This document shows, in pieces, positions 21,186-28,610 of a DNA stretch of 64,000 nucleotides. This DNA comes from Ascidiaceihabitans sp029251465. GTDB taxonomy: Bacteria; Pseudomonadota; Alphaproteobacteria; Rhodobacterales; Rhodobacteraceae. How positions within the stretch are numbered: the stretch's first letter is position 1; each line of letters opens with the position of its first letter. Made by a program: the position numbers and the translations under genes. The stretch covers positions 3,162,001-3,226,000 of the forward strand of contig NZ_CP170633.1 of NCBI RefSeq assembly GCF_042932805.1, given 5' to 3'. Below the pieces are notes generated by a model, which ran no database searches, was not told the origin of the DNA, and saw nothing but the letters and a program-made list of their open reading frames with translations.

Positions 21186-22091
21186 TTAGAAGTTCTTCTT
21201 CAAGTCCATGCCGTCATACAGGCTCGCGACTTCTTCTTCGTAGCCGTTGAACATCAAAGTCGGCACACGTTTGGCAAACAAACCGCCGCCGATCACCCGT
21301 TCAGAGGATTGCGTCCAGCGCGGGTGCGACACCTCGGGGTTCACGTTACTGTAGAACCCGTATTCGCGCGCGTTGGCTTTGTTCCAGCTGGTGGGTGGCT
21401 CTTTGTCGGTCAGGGTAATCTTGACGATGGATTTGATCGATTTGAACCCATATTTCCACGGCACAACCAAACGCATCGGCGCGCCGTTCTGGTTGGGGAT
21501 CGGTTTGCCGTAGATGCCTGTGGCCATCATGGTCAGCGGGTGCATTGCCTCGTCCAGACGCAGCCCTTCGACGTAGGGCCAATCGAGCGAACGGAACCGT
21601 TGGCCTTGCATTTCTTCGGGGCGATACAACGTCTCGAACGCCACATATTTCGCACCGTCTTGGACACCTGCCAAATTCAGCAAGTCAGCCAGCTCAAATC
21701 CGTTCCAAGGCACAACCATCGACCATGCCTCGACACAGCGGAACCGGTAGATGCGTTCCTCGATGGTCATGGCGTCCATGATGTCGGACATTTCGTAGGG
21801 GCCGGGGTTGTCGACCATACCGCCGATCTCAACCGTCCACGGGGTCGTGGTCATTTCGCGCGCATAAATCGCCGGATCGGTCTTGCCCGTGCCGAATTCG
21901 TAAAAGTTGTTGTACTGCGTGATGTCTTCCCACGAATTCGGGACCAATTCTTCGTTCGCCGCCGCAGCCCCTGCAACACCCGCCAAACCAAAGCCTGCAG
22001 CAGCCCCCGCAATCAATTGACGACGGTTTACAAATCCCGCCTCGGGCGTGACGTCAGCGTGGGTCAGTGTGTTGGTCCAGCGATTGGCCAT
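21186..22091 (-). CDS. msrP: MsrP protein-methionine-sulfoxide reductase catalytic subunit, 301 aa
   Basis: A sulfite-oxidase-fold molybdoenzyme. The N-terminus carries a Tat signal, NRRQLIAGAAAGFGLAGVAG (residues 22-41), so it is exported folded with molybdopterin. Cys119 in YRFRCVEAWSMVVPW is the Mo ligand. Later segments, MRLVVPWKYGFKSIKSIVKI and TSWNKANAREYGFYSNVNP, are typical of MsrP/YedY. It reduces both diastereomers of protein Met sulfoxide in the periplasm, with electrons from MsrQ. It is the first gene of the msrPQ pair. Confidence 0.95.
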   Translation of the reverse strand: MANRWTNTLTHADVTPEAGFVNRRQLIAGAAAGFGLAGVAGAAAANEELVPNSWEDITQYNNFYEFGTGKTDPAIYAREMTTTPWTVEIGGMVDNPGPYEMSDIMDAMTIEERIYRFRCVEAWSMVVPWNGFELADLLNLAGVQDGAKYVAFETLYRPEEMQGQRFRSLDWPYVEGLRLDEAMHPLTMMATGIYGKPIPNQNGAPMRLVVPWKYGFKSIKSIVKITLTDKEPPTSWNKANAREYGFYSNVNPEVSHPRWTQSSERVIGGGLFAKRVPTLMFNGYEEEVASLYDGMDLKKNF

Positions 22092-22203
22092 GGGAAATCT
22101 CCTGATACGTTTTGAACGTTATGCAACATAGTTGGGCGCGTTTCATGTAATTCCTACCCAGATCACACGAAGTTTGGAGGCTGTAACATTCGCACCTAGG
22201 CCT

Positions 22204-22422
22204 TTAGCGCCCCTCAACGATCATCTGGCGGATTTTTGCAGCTTTCTCAAAGTGGTCCAACCGGTGGGTTTCGATCCACCAAGTCGCTGCTTCCATCAAG
22301 GCCTCGGGGTCGTCGTTTCTATTCTTAAAGAAGGCATAGAACGACAGGCCAACGCCAATCCCTTTTTGGGCGATCTTGGCGTCACAAACAGCAACGGCCT
22401 TGTCCCGCAAGCTTTGGCGCAT
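22204..22422 (-). CDS. DUF6500 family protein, 72 aa
   Basis: A short, soluble, mostly helical protein starting MRQSLRDKAVAVCDAKIAQK and containing ATWWIETHRLDHFEKAAKIR, matching the DUF6500 pattern known from Rhodobacterales. The function is unknown. The ATG comes directly after the stop of the glutamate-synthase-like gene (0 bp between), so the two are translated together. Confidence 0.72.
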   Translation of the reverse strand: MRQSLRDKAVAVCDAKIAQKGIGVGLSFYAFFKNRNDDPEALMEAATWWIETHRLDHFEKAAKIRQMIVEGR

Positions 22423-23913
22423 TTATTCGGCCGCCGTTTGAACGCTTGGGTAAATCTCGTTCATGGGAACAGTGCGGCCGCTGTCTTGCATGATCCGTAC
22501 GTGACGGCGACGCATCAGGCGGGGTTCGGCAACACCAACCGAATGGGCAATCGTTTCAACCTCTTTGATGATGTCCTTGGCGTAGCGGGCGACGCGCACG
22601 TATTTGTCCTCAACCACCAAACCCTTTTGAAAGCGCTTGTCGTGGGTCGTGATCCCGGTTGGGCAGGTGTTCTTGTTACACTTTAGGGCCTGAATGCAGC
22701 CAAGACTGAACATGAATCCGCGCGCCGAGGTGACAAAATCGGCCCCCGCCGCCAGCGCCCACGCGATGTCACCGGGATTGACCAGCTTGCCGCTGGCGAC
22801 CAGACGCACGCGATCTTTTAGGCCCGCAGCGTCACGCACGTTCGTGACAAGAGGCAATGCCTCGCGCACCGACATGCCGACCAGATCGATCAAAGGCATC
22901 GGGGCCGCACCGGTGCCACCCTCACCGCCGTCGATGGTGATGAAATCAGGGGCGGTGTCCGCGCCCCGCCGCACGATGGTGTCGAACAAATCTTGGACTG
23001 CAGGTTCAGTACCCACCACCATTTTGATGCCCACAGGTTTGCCGGTGACCTCGCGAATGTGCACGATCAGCGTCAACAGATCGTCCCAATCATCAACCTC
23101 GGCGTGGCGGTTGGGTGAAATGCCGTCTTGGCCCACGTTCAAACCACGGATTGCCGCGATTTCAGCGGTCACCTTTTCACCGGGCAGAATGCCGCCTTTG
23201 CCGGGCTTGGCACCTTGGGCCAGCTTTAGTTCGAACATGCGGACGTTTTCATGCTCTGCCATGGTGCGCAGCTTGTCGTCGCTTAGCTTGCCATCCGTAT
23301 CGCGCACGCCAAACTTGGCGGTGCCGATCTGGAACACGACATCGCAGCCACCCTCCAGGTGAAACGGGCTTAGACCGCCCTCGCCTGTGTTCAGCCACAC
23401 GCCGGCTTTGGCGGCACCACGGCTGAGCGCCTGAACGGCAGGTTTTGAAATCGCGCCGTAACTCATGCCCGAGATGTTAAAGAACGACTTGGCGGTGAAC
23501 GGCGTGCGTGCAGTTGCGCCAATCACCATCGGTTCAGTGCAGGCAAATTGGTTGTCCAAAGGCGGGAACGGATCGTTTGCGAATGTTGGCGTGCCAATTA
23601 CGGTCAAATTGCGGGTCGAGCCAAAAGCGACCGTGTTGCTGTGCCCTTCGGCAGCGCGTTTGACCCATTCACGTTGGGCGCGGTTGAACGGCAATTCCTC
23701 GCGATCCATTGCAAAGAAATACTGACGAAAGAATTCGCCCAGCGCGGAAAACAGATGCCGAAATCGGCCAATAACCGGATAGTTGCGGCGGATCGCGTCT
23801 TCGGTCTGGATACGGTCCGCGATGAACAGGACAATTGCCAGCAGCAGCACCACGCCAATCACCCCGACAAAGACAAAGGCCAACGCCTCTAGCACATTCA
23901 TTGCAAAACCCAT
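22423..23913 (-). CDS. FMN-binding glutamate synthase-like protein, 496 aa
   Basis: This has the FMN-binding (alpha-subunit central) domain of glutamate synthase without amidotransferase or FAD domains. An N-terminal transmembrane helix (residues ~5-30) anchors it. Motifs include SGMSYGAISKPAVQALSRGA, GEGGLSPFH, GIKMVVGTEPAVQDL, TIDGGEGGTGAAP and the cysteine cluster CIQALKCNKNTCPTGI, which binds an Fe-S centre. The true start is the ATG at 23913, with GGAG upstream; the longer frame adds unrelated residues. Members of this family are often annotated as glutamate synthases but lack the glutaminase and so probably have another redox role. Confidence 0.85.
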   Translation of the reverse strand: MGFAMNVLEALAFVFVGVIGVVLLLAIVLFIADRIQTEDAIRRNYPVIGRFRHLFSALGEFFRQYFFAMDREELPFNRAQREWVKRAAEGHSNTVAFGSTRNLTVIGTPTFANDPFPPLDNQFACTEPMVIGATARTPFTAKSFFNISGMSYGAISKPAVQALSRGAAKAGVWLNTGEGGLSPFHLEGGCDVVFQIGTAKFGVRDTDGKLSDDKLRTMAEHENVRMFELKLAQGAKPGKGGILPGEKVTAEIAAIRGLNVGQDGISPNRHAEVDDWDDLLTLIVHIREVTGKPVGIKMVVGTEPAVQDLFDTIVRRGADTAPDFITIDGGEGGTGAAPMPLIDLVGMSVREALPLVTNVRDAAGLKDRVRLVASGKLVNPGDIAWALAAGADFVTSARGFMFSLGCIQALKCNKNTCPTGITTHDKRFQKGLVVEDKYVRVARYAKDIIKEVETIAHSVGVAEPRLMRRRHVRIMQDSGRTVPMNEIYPSVQTAAE

Positions 23914-24327
23914 GACGTCACTCCCTATTCTCGTGTTGTGCCTGTTGTGTGAGCAAGCGACCCGTGGCGCAAGGGCACAGACCATCACGATGGCTACAGC
24001 CGCTTGAAACATCTGCCGTCGATTCGGGCGGTTCAGGCGTTTGAAATAAGGCACGCCGATCAATCCGCACGATACCGCGCCTCTGTTGCGCACCGCACGA
24101 CAATCTTTCACGCCATGCGAGAAGAGGGCCACAATTCTGCCCTAAAGGTGCCAATTTGCGGACAAAATCAAAAATCTCGTGTTAACCTTTACTCAACCGA
24201 AGATACCTTCGGATCTGCATTTCGACGGGCTGCCACCCGTCACCACCAAAAGTCTGACCATGCCGTGGCGCGCTATTTGCGTGACCGTCCGTGATCACGC
24301 TTTGATATTTAGACGGGGACTAGATTT
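23914..24327. other. Intergenic region before the RTX genes
   Basis: A 414-bp divergent interval with no convincing gene. A frame from 24004 starts LPSIRAVQAFE, like the start of LysR-type regulators, but the continuation does not match, so at most it is a vestige. The RTX promoter should lie in the right half, which is A/T-rich (24150-24220). Confidence 0.4.
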
Positions 24328-25683
24328 ATGCCAACCACAGGTAACGATACGCTGACCGGCAACATGACATCCGACACCATCGATTTGCTGGATGGCAATG
24401 ATGTGTATTCCGCACTGGGCGGGTCCGACAAAGTCACGGGCGGTGCAGGCGACGATATGATCGACGGCGTGTGCGGCAATGATTCAATCACCGGCGACGA
24501 AGGCAATGACACTCTGCTGGGCGGCAATGGCCGTGACACGCTGTGGGGCGGCATCGACAATGACTATCTGAACGGCGGCAACCAAGAGGACCTGCTGTTT
24601 GGCGGCGAAGGCGCGGACATGCTGATCGGCGAAAAGGGCGACGACACCCTGTACGGCGGCATCGGCAACGACACCCTGAATGGCGGCAAGGAAAACGATT
24701 TGATGTCGGGCGGCGATGGCGCGGACACCTTCATCTTTGCGTCTGGTTCGGGTCAGGACACGATCACTGATTTTACCCAAGGCCAGGACAAGCTGGACGT
24801 TTCAATCATGAACATCTGGCAACTGTCCCAAATGGGTTTGCAAACCGAAGGCTCCGGCGTGCGCGTCTCATTTCGTGACGGCAACTATGTCGTGCTGGAA
24901 AACACCGCACTCGAAGACGTCGATCTGTCGGACTTTGTTCTGGCAGACGCACCCGAAGTCGTCACAACCGAAGGCAGCGACACGATCGTGGGCACCAACG
25001 GTGCTGACACGTTCATCGGTGGTGGTGGCAGTGACCAACTGTCAGGCGGCCGCGGCAACGACACGCTGGACGGTGGGTCTGGTCAGGACACGATCCAAGG
25101 CGGCGGCGGGCAGGATGTGATCAACGGTGGGTCTGGCAAAGACAAACTGATGGGCGGCAACAACAACGACGTGATCTACGGCGACGCGGACAACGATTTT
25201 ATCGATGGCGGCAATGGCAACGACTACATCAACGGCGGCAACGCGAACGACCGACTGTATGGACGGCGCGGCGATGACACTGTGATCGGCGATCACGGCA
25301 ACGACAAAATCTATGCTGGCGACGGTCATGACCAAGTCGAAGGTGGCGCAGGCAAAGACCTGATCTATGGCGGCAAAGGCGACGACACGATTGACGGCGG
25401 CATGGGCGATGACGAAATGCGCGGCGGCAGTGGTGCTGACGTATTCATCTTTGATGACCGCAGTCGCGCCGACAAGATTTTCGGGTTCGAAGACGGCATT
25501 GATCTGCTGGACTTTACCAGCTTTGGGTTCGGTTTTGGCATGGACGACATGACCATCACGCAGATCGGAAATGATCTGGAAATCCGCACCAGCGCACGCG
25601 ATGCAGTGACGCTCAAGAACTTTGATCTGGGCGATCTAGACAACGGCGACTTCATCTTTGCCGAGATCCCAATTCTGGGTTAA
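24328..25683 (+). CDS. RTX calcium-binding protein, 451 aa
   Basis: Two blocks of GGxGxDxUx nonapeptide repeats (residues ~10-135 and ~215-365), for example GGAGDDMIDG and GGRGNDTLDGGSG, which form calcium-stabilised beta-rolls. Each block is followed by a serralysin-type C-terminal module (DTFIFASGSGQDTITDF and DVFIFDDRSRADKIFGFEDG). There is no enzymatic domain and no Sec signal, which fits type I secretion through a C-terminal signal, ending ...DNGDFIFAEIPILG. No T1SS genes are in the window. It is the intact first member of a three-gene tandem family. Confidence 0.88.
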   Translation: MPTTGNDTLTGNMTSDTIDLLDGNDVYSALGGSDKVTGGAGDDMIDGVCGNDSITGDEGNDTLLGGNGRDTLWGGIDNDYLNGGNQEDLLFGGEGADMLIGEKGDDTLYGGIGNDTLNGGKENDLMSGGDGADTFIFASGSGQDTITDFTQGQDKLDVSIMNIWQLSQMGLQTEGSGVRVSFRDGNYVVLENTALEDVDLSDFVLADAPEVVTTEGSDTIVGTNGADTFIGGGGSDQLSGGRGNDTLDGGSGQDTIQGGGGQDVINGGSGKDKLMGGNNNDVIYGDADNDFIDGGNGNDYINGGNANDRLYGRRGDDTVIGDHGNDKIYAGDGHDQVEGGAGKDLIYGGKGDDTIDGGMGDDEMRGGSGADVFIFDDRSRADKIFGFEDGIDLLDFTSFGFGFGMDDMTITQIGNDLEIRTSARDAVTLKNFDLGDLDNGDFIFAEIPILG

Positions 25684-25712
25684 TCGGGCGCGGTTCTAGC
25701 GAAAATTCACAC

Positions 25713-25740
25713 AGGGCGGCCCGTCAAACGACCGCCCTTT
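25713..25740 (+). terminator. Terminator after first RTX gene
   Basis: Arms agggcgg (25713-25719) and ccgccct (25732-25738) with a 12-base loop and a short T-run. It lies 30 bp after the stop. Confidence 0.75.
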
Positions 25741-25969
25741 GCGATTCGGTGCCGTCTTTCCCGATTCGGAGCATTTTGCCGGTTAGCATCCGAGCATCTG
25801 CGCCACAGCACCCCCAAACCTGCCGTTTTGTTGATAAAAAAACACATTTTGCACGTCGACTCGCGGGATGTGGCCAAAATGTGATGAAAAGTAGCACGGC
25901 TCAAAGCCCGCCTTGTGATATCTTCTGCGGGTCCTGGGGTGGATGAGTAAATTGGTTAAGGATTATGAC

Positions 25970-26827
25970 ATGACGACTTAAATCGAAGACACATTTAGCG
26001 ACAGTTTTACCCCCAACCCCATTTCACCAGTCGCTGGTGACCTGCTAGACGGAACATTAAATTCAGAAGAATTCGGCCCGGATTCAATCGACGGCATTAA
26101 TCTGCAATTGATCGCGGGCTACACCTATACTTTCAGCATGTTGGCACCGCCAGCGACCGAACTGTACTACATTTCCGGCCCGGACGCCGCACCGATCTAT
26201 GCGACGCCTGTGATTGATGGCCCGAGCAATCAACTGACATTCACGGCTGCCGCCAGTGGCGTTTATACGCTGTTCCTCGAATCCGCAGATTACGTCGATT
26301 ACATAATTGACGTGACCGCAGCCGACGCGCCGGTTGTTGTCGATCCAAACATCCCGACCGAAAGCAACGACACCGTTTACGGCACGTCTGGTGCTGACAA
26401 CGTTGCGTTGTTGGGCGGCGATGACCGCTTTGTCGGCGGCAGTGGCGAAGACGTTTTGAACGCCGGTCAAGGCAACGACGTGCTAGACGGCGGCACGGGC
26501 AAGGACACCATGAACGGTGGCAACGGTAACGACACGTTGATCGGCGGCGCAGGTGACGACCAGCTGCGGGGCGACAACGGGGCAGATGTCTTTGTGTTCG
26601 CAAGCGGCATGAACCGTGACACTCTTCATGATTTCGAAGACGGCATTGACCTGCTCGACTTTTCCGCGATGGGTCTGTTCGACATGTCGCAGCTGACCCT
26701 GACGCAGGTGGGCATCCATGTGCGCATCAACGCCAGGCCCAGCGATTTCTTGACTGTTCGCAAGGTGGATTTAGCAGATCTGACAAACGACGATTTTATC
26801 TTTTCGGATATTTTTGAGCTGACCTAA
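25970..26827 (+). pseudogene. RTX paralog with a stop at codon 4
   Basis: An ATG at 25970 with AAGGA seven bases upstream is followed by ACG ACT TAA; the same frame then continues for 281 codons: IEDTFSDSFTPNPISPVAG, a pre-peptidase-C-like beta domain (YTYTFSMLAPPATELYY), RTX repeats (GGNGNDTLIGGAGDDQL) and a serralysin-type end (FEDGIDLLDFSAMGLFD). TAA is one change from CAA (Gln), so this looks like a fresh nonsense mutation, or a sequencing error. Low-efficiency starts further on (TTG at 26108, ATG near 26137) could give truncated product without the first ~50 residues. Confidence 0.75.
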
Positions 26828-26850
26828 ACCAAACAGCGCATGTAAAATTC

Positions 26851-26896
26851 GCACCTACAGGGGGAAATCTAGGTAATTTTCCCCCTATAGGTGTGC
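26851..26896 (+). terminator. Long hairpin after second RTX gene
   Basis: GCACCTA-C-AGGGGGAAA pairs with TTTCCCCCT-A-TAGGTG around a ~10-base loop, giving a long stem with one mismatch. It is symmetric, so it could terminate from either side. Confidence 0.65.
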
Positions 26897-27048
26897 AATC
26901 TGATCACGCCGTGTCATGGTCGCCTTCGTCAAACCGCGAAACTGTCCGTTTCAAAACATATCGCTGCCCAAAATTTTAATCAAAACGCTGTCATTAACCA
27001 TGTCGCACAATGCGGCAGAGGTATTTTGTAGCAGGAAAATTAGAAAAA

Positions 27049-27836
27049 ATAACAGCTTACACCGAAACCGTCGACACATTCTTAAACAAAAGCGGAGACG
27101 CAGCTAACCCCAGTATATGTCCTGGTGACACTTTTGACGGAACGCTGACCGAAGGGTCCGACGTTGTCGATGCAGTCAATTTGGGCAACTCGCTGGTTGG
27201 CGAAAAGTATACTGTCTCGGTCACATTCGACAATCTTGACGGCCTGATCGTGTTCGACCTGGTTTCCGCTGTTCAAGCGACCAGATTTGGTTTTCAAATC
27301 GAGGATGGCGTTTTGACCGCTTCTGAAGCGATCTTGAACCCGGAGGCATATTTTTTGATTGATCCTTCGGATTTCACAATCGAAGGCAACACACTGACCT
27401 TCAGTTATGCCCCTATTCAGCCCAGCGACTTTGCTTTGCAGATCTTGCAAATGTCATCACAGGGGCCTCAGGCGACGACCGCTTGACCGGTACGGACACA
27501 GCCGATGTGGCCGATCTTGGTGACGGCGCTGACCACTTGAGCGGCAAAGGCGGCAACGACACAATCGACGGCGGCGCGGGTCGTTACAACATGACAGGCG
27601 GCACTGGCGCTGACACCTTTGTTTTCGCGAATGGCATGGGCAAAGACGTGATCCCGGACTTTGAAGACGGTGTTGATACGCTCGATTTCTCGGCCTACGG
27701 ATTTACCGATATCTCTGATCTGTCGCTGGAAACAGAAGGGGCAAATGTTTTGATCACAGCGGATGCAGGTGACACTGTCTTGCTGCAAAACGTAGATATT
27801 TCTGAGCTGGATAACTCCGACTTTATCTGGGCCTAA
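27049..27836 (+). pseudogene. RTX paralog with lost start and frameshift
   Basis: The first part (27049 to ~27435) reads ITAYTETVDTFLNKSGDAAN...GDTFDGTLTEGSDVVDAVNL, clearly homologous to the second paralog's N-terminal region, but the codon where ATG is expected is ATA (27049-27051). Near 27430-27445 the frame shifts: downstream homology (ADLANVITGASGDDRLTGTD, RTX repeats, FVFANGMGKDVIPDFEDGVD) continues in another frame to the stop at 27836. A one-base loss in the T-rich stretch around 27435 would explain it. It has only ~2 RTX repeats and is shorter than its sisters. Confidence 0.7.
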
Positions 27837-27867
27837 ATCCGGGCCTTACTTCTCAAACAATTAAAAA

Positions 27868-27895
27868 GCGCCTGCCGGAAAACTCTGGCAGGCGC
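27868..27895. terminator. Bidirectional terminator between RTX array and HAD gene
   Basis: Perfect 9-bp arms gcgcctgcc (27868-27876) and ggcaggcgc (27887-27895), with an A-run before and a T-rich stretch after. It serves two convergent genes. Confidence 0.8.
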
Positions 27896-27900
27896 ATTTG

Positions 27901-28545
27901 TTACAACTCCAACAAATTGGGCAAATTTGCCATATCGTCAAAGGTTGCGACGCAAAACGGATCCAGTTTGGCCACTGGCGTATCTGCGCAATAGCCATAG
28001 CATGGCATCTTGGCGGCGACGGCGGCCTTTGCCCCTGATGCACTGTCTTCGATCACCACACAGGCGGCGGGATCGCAGCCTGCTTTGGTCGCCGCTTTTA
28101 GGTAAACATCCGGCGCTGGTTTGGGGTGATCGCAATCATGTGCTGTGTAAATGCGCCCCTGCATTCGGTCCCACAATCCCGTACGTCCCAAAGTCGCCTG
28201 CATTTTGTCCATCGGCCCGTTTGATCCGACAGCATAGGGAATGTCTGCTGCATCCAATGCATCCAAGACGCCAAGAATAGATGGGATCAATTCAACCGAA
28301 GCCCCCAGCACCTGCGCGACGTTGGCATTGATCGTAGCGACCCAATCATGCGGCAATTGCACGCCACGCCGCCCAACTTCTTCGCGCACACTGGCCATCG
28401 TGCCACCGACAAACAACGCCATGATCTGATCCACGGGCAGGTCAAACCCATGGCTGGCAAGTGATCGTTGTATTACTTCATTTGTCGTCCGCTCGCTGTC
28501 GACCAAGACCCCGTCGCAATCAAAAATTACCAGTTTTGGCTGCAT
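27901..28545 (-). CDS. HAD-family phosphatase, 214 aa
   Basis: Haloacid-dehalogenase-type hydrolase of the beta-phosphoglucomutase-like group. Motif I is FDCDGVLVDSE (Asp nucleophile and acid/base pair), motif II VGSNGP, motif III with Lys in HPKPAPDVYLKA, and motif IV EDSASG. It removes phosphate from a small sugar-phosphate-like substrate, unknown here. The ATG at 28545 has GAGG at the right spacing; the ATG four codons upstream lacks a site. It follows clpB on the same strand, with a strong terminator between. Confidence 0.88.
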   Translation of the reverse strand: MQPKLVIFDCDGVLVDSERTTNEVIQRSLASHGFDLPVDQIMALFVGGTMASVREEVGRRGVQLPHDWVATINANVAQVLGASVELIPSILGVLDALDAADIPYAVGSNGPMDKMQATLGRTGLWDRMQGRIYTAHDCDHPKPAPDVYLKAATKAGCDPAACVVIEDSASGAKAAVAAKMPCYGYCADTPVAKLDPFCVATFDDMANLPNLLEL

Positions 28546-28560
28546 TCTGTACCTCACGTT

Positions 28561-28589
28561 AAAAGGCCAGACAGTATGTCCGGCCTTTT
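28561..28589 (-). terminator. clpB terminator
   Basis: AAAAGGCCAGACA and TGTCCGGCCTTTT form a 13-bp stem with one mismatch around GTA. It lies between the clpB stop and the HAD gene start, with a T-run on the reverse strand. Confidence 0.8.
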
Positions 28590-28610
28590 CAGTGTTTCAT
28601 GGATCATGGG

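Noticed and set aside
24004..24294. Frame starting like a LysR regulator (LPSIRAVQAFE)
   Set aside because: Match lasts only ~11 residues; no helix-turn-helix follows in any frame.
24328..27836. CRISPR-like regular repetition in the RTX genes
   Set aside because: Repeats are coding nonapeptides (GGxGxD), not DNA repeats with unique spacers.
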